From: Campylobacter coli 76339
GTDB taxonomy: Bacteria > Campylobacterota > Campylobacteria > Campylobacterales > Campylobacteraceae
DNA: 64,000 nt
Reading direction: 5' to 3'
Assembly (NCBI GenBank): GCA_000470055.1
Contig: HG326877.1
Location: 1-64,000 of the forward strand
A model generated the notes under the pieces. The model was not told the origin of the DNA. It saw only the letters and a program-made list of their open reading frames with translations, and ran no database searches. Below, piece after piece: positions 58,901 to 64,000 of this stretch (position 1 is its first letter; each line of letters begins with the position of its first letter). A program made the translations under genes and the position numbers.

Positions 58901-59022
58901 GGCTTATTGGTGGAATGATAGCTGCTTCTACCTTAGCTATATTCTTTGTACCTTTATTTTTCTATATTTTAGAAAATTTCAATGAGTGGCTAGATAAAAA
59001 AAGAGGTAAAGTTCATGAATAA
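55900..59022 (+). CDS. cmeB: RND multidrug efflux transporter CmeB
   Basis: This 1040-residue inner-membrane proton-driven pump has 12 membrane helices and two large periplasmic loops. The proton-relay pair is in GIVVDDAIIVVENIDR, with the partner Lys in GLSAKNAILIVEF. FSKFFIERPIFASVVAIIIS is the standard N-terminus of the HAE1 family. It exports bile salts, fluoroquinolones, macrolides and other drugs. It overlaps cmeC by 8 bases. The sequence is clearly divergent from 11168 CmeB as I recall it. Confidence 0.97.
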   Translation: MFSKFFIERPIFASVVAIIISLAGAIGLTNLPIEQYPSLTPPTVKVSATYTGADAQTIATTVASPIEDAINGADNMIYMDSTSSSSGTMTLTVYFDIGTDPDQATIDVNNRISAATAKMPDEVKKLGVTVRKTSSTTLAAISMYSSNGSMSAVDVYNYITLNILDELKRVPGVGDANAIGNRNYSLRIWLKPDLLNKFGATATDVIAAVNDQNAQYATGKIGEEPVTQKSPYVYSITMQGRLQSPSEFENIILRTNEDGSFLRLKDVADVEIGSQQYRSQGRLNGNDAVPIMINLQSGANALNTAKLVEAKMQELSKSFPEGLEYKIPYDTTKFVIESIKEVIKTFVEALILVIIVMYMFLKNFRSTLIPMIAVPVSLLGTFAGLYLLGFSINLLTLFALILAIGIVVDDAIIVVENIDRILHEDANISVKDAAIQAMEEVSSPVISIVLVLCAVFIPVSFISGFVGEIQRQFALTLAISVTISGFVALTLTPSLCALFLRRNESKPFYIVQKFNDFFDWSTSVFSAGVAYILKRTIRFVLIFCIMLGAIFYLYKQVPSSLVPEEDQGLMISIVNLPSASALHRTISEVDAMSQEILKTDGVKDAMAMIGFDLFTSSLKENAAAMFIGLEDWKDRNASADEIIMELNKKFAFDRDAASVFIGLPPIPGLSITGGFEMYAQNKSGKSYDQIQEDVNKLVAAANQRKELYRVRTTLDTSFPQYKLIIDRDKLKHFNLNMKDVFSTMNATIGTYYVNDFSMLGKNFQVNIRAKGDFINTQNALKNIFVRSNDGKMIPLDSFLTLQRSSGPDDVKRFNLFPAAQIQGQPAPGYTSGQAIEAISQVAQETLGDDYSIAWSGSAYQEVSSKGTASYAFILGMVFVFLILAAQYERWLIPLAVVTAVPFAVFGSFLLVYLRGFTNDIYFQTGLLLLIGLSAKNAILIVEFAMEERFKKGKKVFDATVAAARLRFRPIIMTSLAFTFGVLPMIFATGAGSASRHSLGTGLIGGMIAASTLAIFFVPLFFYILENFNEWLDKKRGKVHE

Positions 59023-60493
59023 AATAATTTCAACAAGCGCTATAGCAAGCTTAAGCCTTTTTATTTCAGCTTGCTCCTTAAGCCCAAATTTAAATATCCC
59101 TGAAGCAAACTACAGTCTTGATAATAGACTGGGTGCTCTATCTTGGGAAAAAGAAAATAATCATACTCTTTCTAAAGAATGGTGGAAAGAATTTGATGAT
59201 GAGAAATTAAATCAAGTGGTTGATTTAACCCTTCGAAATAATAATGATTTAAAACTTGCCTATATTCACATGGAACAAGCTGCGGTTCAGCTCGGTATAG
59301 ATTTTAGTGATTTATTGCCAAAATTAGATGGTAGTGCTAGTGCAAACCGAGCAAAAACAGCTATAAATGCCCCAAGCAATCGTACAGGGGAAGTCAGTTA
59401 TGGCAATGATTTTAAAATGGGACTTAATCTAAGCTATGAAATCGATCTTTGGGGAAAATACCGCGATACTTACCGCGCTTCAAGATCGGGCTTTAAGGCC
59501 AGTCAATATGATTATGAAGCTGCAAGACTTTCTATAGTTTCAAGCGCGGTTCAAAGCTATTTTAATTTTGTAAATGCAAATGAAAATGAAAAAGCTTTAA
59601 AAAATGCTTATGAAGCTGCGCAAGAAATTTACCAAATTAATTATGAAAAATTTCAAGTAGGGGCAGTGGGAGAATATGAACTTGCACAATCAAAAGCAAA
59701 TTTAGAAAGCACTGCTTTGCAATACAATGAAGCAAAATTAAACAAAGAAAATTATCTTAAAGCTTTAAAAATTCTAACTTCAAATGATTTAAACGATATT
59801 CTTTACCAAGATCAAGCTTATCAGGTTTTCAAACTCAAAGATTTTGATATACCGAGCGGAATTTCAAGCACTATACTTTTACAGCGTCCTGATATTAGCT
59901 CTTCTTTAGAAAAACTTACTCAACAAAATTATCTAGTAGGAGTAGCTCGTACAGCTTTCTTGCCTAATCTTTCTTTAACAGGTTTGCTAGGATTTGAAAG
60001 TGGAGACTTAAATACACTTGTAGAAGCAGGTTCTAGAACTTGGAGCATAGGTGGGAATTTTACAATGCCGATTTTCCACTGGGGCGAAATTTATCAAAAT
60101 GTGAATTTAGCAAAACTCAACAAAGATGAAGCTTTTATAAATTATCAAAATACCCTAACTACGGCTTTTGGAGAAATTCGCTATGCTTTAATCGCAAGAA
60201 AAACTATCCGCTTACAATATGACAATGCGCAAGCAAGTGAATCATCTTATAAAAGAATTTATGAAATAGCTAAAGAGCGTTATGATGTAGGTGAAATGTC
60301 TTTGCAAGATTATTTACAAGCGCGTCAAAATTGGCTAAATGCTACAGTTGCTTTTAATAACACTAAATACTCTTATGCTAATTCTATAGTCAATGTCATC
60401 AAGGCCTTTGGTGGTGGTTTTGAAAAAAATAAAGATATTAGTAAAAATATAGAAGAAGAATTAAAAAATTTGGATATGTCTTTTAGAGAGTAA
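59015..60493 (+). CDS. cmeC: Outer-membrane efflux channel CmeC
   Basis: This 492-residue TolC/OprM-type lipoprotein channel has lipobox LFISAC (Cys20). Two outer-membrane-factor repeats (about 60-260 and 285-470) are visible, with YEIDLWGKYRD and RTAFLPNLSLTG typical of the NodT subfamily. It forms the trimeric exit duct for CmeAB. The gene ends in a strong hairpin. Confidence 0.96.
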   Translation: MNKIISTSAIASLSLFISACSLSPNLNIPEANYSLDNRLGALSWEKENNHTLSKEWWKEFDDEKLNQVVDLTLRNNNDLKLAYIHMEQAAVQLGIDFSDLLPKLDGSASANRAKTAINAPSNRTGEVSYGNDFKMGLNLSYEIDLWGKYRDTYRASRSGFKASQYDYEAARLSIVSSAVQSYFNFVNANENEKALKNAYEAAQEIYQINYEKFQVGAVGEYELAQSKANLESTALQYNEAKLNKENYLKALKILTSNDLNDILYQDQAYQVFKLKDFDIPSGISSTILLQRPDISSSLEKLTQQNYLVGVARTAFLPNLSLTGLLGFESGDLNTLVEAGSRTWSIGGNFTMPIFHWGEIYQNVNLAKLNKDEAFINYQNTLTTAFGEIRYALIARKTIRLQYDNAQASESSYKRIYEIAKERYDVGEMSLQDYLQARQNWLNATVAFNNTKYSYANSIVNVIKAFGGGFEKNKDISKNIEEELKNLDMSFRE

Positions 60494-60509
60494 AAATTTA
60501 CTCTCTAAA
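60482..60509. terminator. Bidirectional terminator after cmeC
   Basis: A 13-bp perfect stem (TTTAGAGAGTAAA / TTTACTCTCTAAA) spans the cmeC stop and faces the convergent small gene at 60524. Confidence 0.78.
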
Positions 60510-60523
60510 TTAGATCATGTTTG

Positions 60524-60775
60524 TTAAAAATCTCTATTTAAATCAGAATCGCTAACTTCATACGCTTTATAAATAGCAGGCAGTAATTTTCTCATTGCAT
60601 AATCTAAATGATAAAATTGCTTATAAACCTCCTCCGCGTTCAAATCTTTAGCATTACTAAAATCAAATACTTCGGTATTACCAACTTTTGCAATATTCTT
60701 ATCAAAATAAGAATAAAATTCAGCCCTTTGTTTAAACAACGCGTTTAAATTTTCCACTACTTTTGTTTTATCCAT
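60524..60775 (-). CDS. Small conserved protein of unknown function
   Basis: This 83-residue soluble, mainly helical protein has many aromatic residues (FYSYFDKNI, VYKQFYHLDYAMRKLL). I do not recognise it. SD GAAAGGATA precedes the ATG. It is convergent with cmeC and divergent from the HemW-like gene. Confidence 0.72.
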   Translation of the reverse strand: MDKTKVVENLNALFKQRAEFYSYFDKNIAKVGNTEVFDFSNAKDLNAEEVYKQFYHLDYAMRKLLPAIYKAYEVSDSDLNRDF

Positions 60776-60899
60776 AAGCTATCCTTTCTAATTGGTTTTA
60801 AAAGTTATAACATTTTTTTGTTAAAAATAAAGAAATTTACACTTGATTTAGTAAAAAATTGATAAAGTTATATTATATTTTACCCCTTAAGGTGAGTTA

Positions 60900-62210
60900 A
60901 TGAATTTGTTTCAAAATTTGGCTTTAAAATATTCTCATGTCATGATGGAAAGATCATTGCATGAAAGTTTCAATGTCGAACTTTTAAAAAATCCTCAAGA
61001 AAAACAAGCAAAGCAAGATAAAAGCTATATGCTTTATGCTCATATACCTTTTTGTCATACTTTTTGTCCTTATTGTAGTTTTCATAAATACTATTATGAT
61101 GAGGAATTGGCTAAAATTTATTTTGAGAATTTAAGAAAAGAGCTTGTACTTATAAAAGATAAAGGTTTTGATTTTAGCTCGATGTATGTAGGGGGTGGAA
61201 CAACATTAATTAATGAAAATGAATTATTAAAAACTCTAGAGCTTTGTAAAAAACTTTTTAATATCAAAGAAATTTCTTGCGAAAGTGATCCTAATCATAT
61301 AATCCCTGAAAAACTCTCTATGTTTAAAGGCATAATTGATCGCTTAAGCTGTGGAATTCAAAGTTTTGATGATGAAATTTTAAAAAAAATAGCAAGATAT
61401 AACAAATTTGGATCTTCTAAACAACTGCAAGAAAAAATTTCAAAAGCTTTAGGAATTTTACCGATTTTTAGTCTTGATTTAATTTTTAATTTCCCATCGC
61501 AAACAGAAGAACAACTTTTAAATGATTTAAAAATCGCTAAAAATTTAGCTCCTCAGCAAATCACAACCTATCCTTTAATGAAATCCAATCTAACCAAAGA
61601 CAATATAGCCAAAAGCCTTGGCGTTGAAATCAAAGACAATGAATTTAAATACTATCAAATGATACGGGAGTTTTTCAAAGATTATCAGCAAAATAATGGC
61701 TGGAGTTTTTCTTTAGAAAAAAATCAACTCAACGATGAATATGTAAGCTCTCATCATGAATATTTAGGGGTTGGAAGTGGAGCTTTTAGCTTTTTAGATG
61801 GAGAATTACTTATCAATGCTTTTGATTTAAATGATTATGCAAAAATGATACAAGAAAAACAAAATGCCAATATAGCAAAAACGAGTTTTACACAAAAAGA
61901 AATTATCAAATACATATTTTTAACTGAAATGTTTGCAGGAAAAATACAAATTGATAAATTCAATCAAACCCTTAATTGCAATCTTGAAAAAGAACTCTTT
62001 AAAGAACTTTTAGGACTTAAAATAAGTAATGCTATCAAAAAAGAAAATGGCACTTTGATTACAAGTGAATTTGGGCAGTATCTCTTTGTAGTCTTGATGA
62101 AAGATTTTTACACAGGAATGGATCTTGTGCGTGCGGTATTTAGAGACAGCAAACGCTTGAAAAATAAAGATTTTATCAATATAATGAAAGAAAATATAAG
62201 TTCTATTTAA
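60900..62210 (+). CDS. HemW/HemN-like radical SAM protein
   Basis: This 436-residue radical SAM protein has cluster motif CHTFCPYCSFHKYYY (CxxxCxxC), GGGTTLINENELL as the next core strand, and LDLIFNFPSQTEEQL, typical of the coproporphyrinogen III dehydrogenase/HemW family. The HemN_C-like domain follows. HemN proper and the heme chaperone HemW are hard to separate by eye, and this one is more divergent than either. Two genes downstream, on the other strand, is hemJ. Confidence 0.82.
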   Translation: MNLFQNLALKYSHVMMERSLHESFNVELLKNPQEKQAKQDKSYMLYAHIPFCHTFCPYCSFHKYYYDEELAKIYFENLRKELVLIKDKGFDFSSMYVGGGTTLINENELLKTLELCKKLFNIKEISCESDPNHIIPEKLSMFKGIIDRLSCGIQSFDDEILKKIARYNKFGSSKQLQEKISKALGILPIFSLDLIFNFPSQTEEQLLNDLKIAKNLAPQQITTYPLMKSNLTKDNIAKSLGVEIKDNEFKYYQMIREFFKDYQQNNGWSFSLEKNQLNDEYVSSHHEYLGVGSGAFSFLDGELLINAFDLNDYAKMIQEKQNANIAKTSFTQKEIIKYIFLTEMFAGKIQIDKFNQTLNCNLEKELFKELLGLKISNAIKKENGTLITSEFGQYLFVVLMKDFYTGMDLVRAVFRDSKRLKNKDFINIMKENISSI

Positions 62211-62237
62211 TTTCTTTTTTTTTGAAATTAAATAGAA
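62201..62237. terminator. Convergent terminator
   Basis: A 14-bp perfect stem (TTCTATTTAATTTC / GAAATTAAATAGAA) with a T-only loop lies between the HemW-like gene and hemJ. Confidence 0.78.
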
Positions 62238-62244
62238 ATAAAAA

Positions 62245-62697
62245 TTAAAACGGACGAATTACCATCATTAAAGCAATGATAATAAACATTAAAGTAGGAA
62301 ATTCATTATAAATTCTAAAATATCTTCCACTTTTTGTAGAAGTATCATTTGCCAAGGCTTTTAAACAAAAATAATTATGTATATGAAAAATGATTAAAAG
62401 CGTAGCACAGGTAAGTTTTACATGCATAAATCCAGAACCTACCATCAAAACTTCTTTATGAGCATGCAGCATTAAACTTCCGCTAATAACCGTTGCTATC
62501 ATCGCAGGATTTTGTATGCCAAAATAAAGCCTTCTCTCTTGAATCTTTACAACATCGATAAAACCTTTATTATTCTTATTTTCCGCGTGGTATACAAATA
62601 AACGGGGCAAATAAAAAAGTCCTGCCATCCAAGAAACAAATGCTAAATAATGCACCCATTTGATCCAAAAATAATACTCATTAATCCACTCTGTCAT
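62245..62697 (-). CDS. hemJ: Protoporphyrinogen oxidase HemJ
   Basis: This 150-residue integral membrane protein (UPF0093) has four helices. WIKWVHYLAFVSWMAGLFYLPRLF carries the conserved His of the first helix, and MHVKLTCATLLIIFHIH the second His/Lys. HemJ oxidises protoporphyrinogen IX in bacteria lacking HemG and HemY. It starts directly after lspA (4-base overlap). Confidence 0.9.
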   Translation of the reverse strand: MTEWINEYYFWIKWVHYLAFVSWMAGLFYLPRLFVYHAENKNNKGFIDVVKIQERRLYFGIQNPAMIATVISGSLMLHAHKEVLMVGSGFMHVKLTCATLLIIFHIHNYFCLKALANDTSTKSGRYFRIYNEFPTLMFIIIALMMVIRPF

Positions 62698-63152
62698 TTT
62701 TTTCCTTTTTTCATAAAAATTTCTTTTATCAAGATTAAAGCAACGCTTATATTTATCATCACATCTGCTACATTAAAAATAGCAAAATGAAACCATTTAT
62801 GCCAAAAAAACATATCCACCACTCCTCCGTGTATAAAACGGTCAAGCAAATTCGAACACCCCGCTCCTAGCATCATACCAAAAGCCACCCAATGTTCTCT
62901 TAGAAATTGTTTTTGCCATAAAAGATATATAAAAAGTACTAATATCAAAGCTAAATGCAAGTATTTTAAATAATGCTCTAAAAAACTAAACATGGAAAAA
63001 GCAACTCCTGTGTTTAGAGCATAAGTTAAATCCAAATACTCACTTTGCCAACGCAAACCCGATAAAGTTAAAGACTTTACCCACTGATCAAAAGCAAAAA
63101 CTACAATAAAAACTAAAATAAATATTAAGATAGTTTTATATCTTTTAACCAT
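62694..63152 (-). CDS. lspA: Lipoprotein signal peptidase
   Basis: This 152-residue aspartyl protease with four helices cleaves lipoprotein signals after Lgt action. The catalytic Asp pair is in [20 protein letters not shown] and [13 protein letters not shown]. It overlaps glmM by 8 bases. lgt, the preceding step, is also in this window. Confidence 0.95.
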   Translation of the reverse strand: MVKRYKTILIFILVFIVVFAFDQWVKSLTLSGLRWQSEYLDLTYALNTGVAFSMFSFLEHYLKYLHLALILVLFIYLLWQKQFLREHWVAFGMMLGAGCSNLLDRFIHGGVVDMFFWHKWFHFAIFNVADVMINISVALILIKEIFMKKGKK

Positions 63153-64000
63153 TCAATGCTTTCTTGAAAAATTCAACCACATTTTTCATTTCTTTTTCTA
63201 AAATTTTAGTATCTTTGGCTTCTAGTAAAAGTCTGATCAAATTTTCTGTTCCAGAATAGCGAAATAACACATTGATATTTTTATTTTCCAAATCCTGTTT
63301 TAATTCTTTTAAACCCTTAATCTTATCTAAATCTTTTTTCTCTGAAATTTTAAGATTGGTTAAAAGTTGTGGATAAGGTTTGATTTGCCCTAAAATAGTA
63401 CTTGCGGATTTTTTCTTACAAAGCATCAAAGCGCTAAATTGTAAAGCTGCTATAAGACCATCTCCTGTTTTTGCATAATCGCTAAAAATAATATGCCCGC
63501 TTTGCTCTCCGCCGAAATTTCCACCCTTGGCTTTTAGCTTCTCAAGCACATATTTATCACCTACATTACAAGTATCAAGCTCTATACCGTGCTGATTTAA
63601 AAATTCTTTCAAAGCTCCATTACTCATGATAGTAGCTACTACACTAGATTTTAACTTACCCTGTTCTTTTAAGAAAAGGGCTAAAACTCCAAGCAGACTG
63701 TCTCCATTTGCTACCTCACCCTTCTCATCCACCACAACCAAACGATCTGCATCGCCATCAAAAGCAAAACCGACATCCGCACGCAAACGCTTTACTTCAG
63801 CGGCCAAATTTGAAGGATGCAAAGCTCCGCAATTTTCATTGATATTGAGCCCATTAGGTTTATCACTCATCACTATAACTTCAGCTCCAAGTTCTTTAAA
63901 AACAGTTGGAGCTACTTTATAAGCTGCTCCATGAGCTACATCTAAGACTACACGCAATGATTTTAGAGTTAAATCCTTAGGGAAAGAATTCTTAATAGAA
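63145..64000 (-). CDS. glmM: Phosphoglucosamine mutase, C-terminal part (truncated by window edge)
   Basis: GlmM converts glucosamine-6-P to glucosamine-1-P for UDP-GlcNAc, feeding peptidoglycan and LOS. The visible 284 codons cover domains [15 protein letters not shown], the metal-binding loop [32 protein letters not shown] (sugar specificity loop) and the phosphate-binding [10 protein letters not shown]. The frame remains open to the window end, so the N-terminal third with the catalytic phosphoserine lies outside. An internal TTG at 63957 is not the start. Confidence 0.95.
   Translation of the reverse strand, partial: SIKNSFPKDLTLKSLRVVLDVAHGAAYKVAPTVFKELGAEVIVMSDKPNGLNINENCGALHPSNLAAEVKRLRADVGFAFDGDADRLVVVDEKGEVANGDSLLGVLALFLKEQGKLKSSVVATIMSNGALKEFLNQHGIELDTCNVGDKYVLEKLKAKGGNFGGEQSGHIIFSDYAKTGDGLIAALQFSALMLCKKKSASTILGQIKPYPQLLTNLKISEKKDLDKIKGLKELKQDLENKNINVLFRYSGTENLIRLLLEAKDTKILEKEMKNVVEFFKKALNG

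Noticed and set aside
63145-63957. Complete 270-residue sugar mutase
   Set aside because: The apparent start is an internal TTG; the frame is open to the window edge and the catalytic phosphoserine domain is missing, so the gene is simply truncated.

Overview
The window is a chromosomal segment of a thermophilic Campylobacter of the C. jejuni/C. coli group. The DNA is very AT-rich. The CmeABC efflux pump with its CmeR repressor, the PflB flagellar motor protein, the menaquinone-type fumarate reductase frdCAB and the paired dynamin-like proteins are all Campylobacter hallmarks. From memory, gene order follows C. jejuni NCTC 11168 roughly from Cj0431 to Cj0360, read in reverse. CmeA, CmeB and CmeR look clearly divergent from what I remember of that strain, so C. 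coli or a divergent C. jejuni lineage is possible; I cannot settle the species without a search.

Layout. 1-495: 5' third of a 16S rRNA gene (minus strand) and its leader. 0.9-9.9 kb: chemoreceptor, pseudopilin, GT-C glycosyltransferase, YigZ/IMPACT protein, a sigma-54-linked small gene, ABC-F ATPase, a membrane protein with a degenerate GGDEF domain, YceI and HIT proteins. 10.0-18.9 kb: SprA-like putative metalloprotease, Sel1-repeat protein, two dynamin-like GTPases and frdCAB. 19.0-27.2 kb: lgt, a lipoprotein and the long leftward run gatC-cvpA-fur-lysS-glyA-DUF1882-SPOR-aroE. 27.3-33.5 kb (rightward): YfgM-like and BamB-like proteins, coaX, mqo, pyk and a sigma-28-linked flagellar co-expressed gene. 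33.5-40.1 kb (leftward): pflB, serS, trpS, aroK, der. 40.2-45.9 kb (rightward): DMT permease, kdsA, ribH, nusB, pyrF, an unknown gene, msrPQ. 45.9-52.5 kb (leftward): AAA ATPase, two secreted proteins, YajQ, a 2-hydroxyacid dehydrogenase, an ATP-grasp/lipoprotein pair and rpsU. 52.7-60.5 kb (rightward): ccoG, cmeR, cmeABC. 60.5-64 kb: a small protein, a HemW-like radical SAM protein, hemJ, lspA and partial glmM.

Four genes are each interrupted by one apparent extra base: dlp2, the BamB-like lipoprotein gene, glyA and der. In every case removing a single base restores a family-length protein. Because der and glyA are housekeeping genes and all four errors are +1, sequencing or assembly insertions are the simplest explanation. 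The dlp2 and BamB-like sites, however, lie in A6/T8 homopolymers and could be real slippage.

The most interesting biology I see: an RBS-sequestering hairpin between frdB and dlp1; a YfgM/BamB-like pair; a YgiC/YgiB-like ATP-grasp/lipoprotein pair; a degenerate GGDEF membrane protein; clear sigma-54 and sigma-28 promoters in front of small secreted-type proteins; and a perfect 16-bp CmeR operator. I did not find CRISPR arrays, insertion sequences, prophage genes or tRNA genes. Nothing in the window is convincingly an entirely undescribed system.
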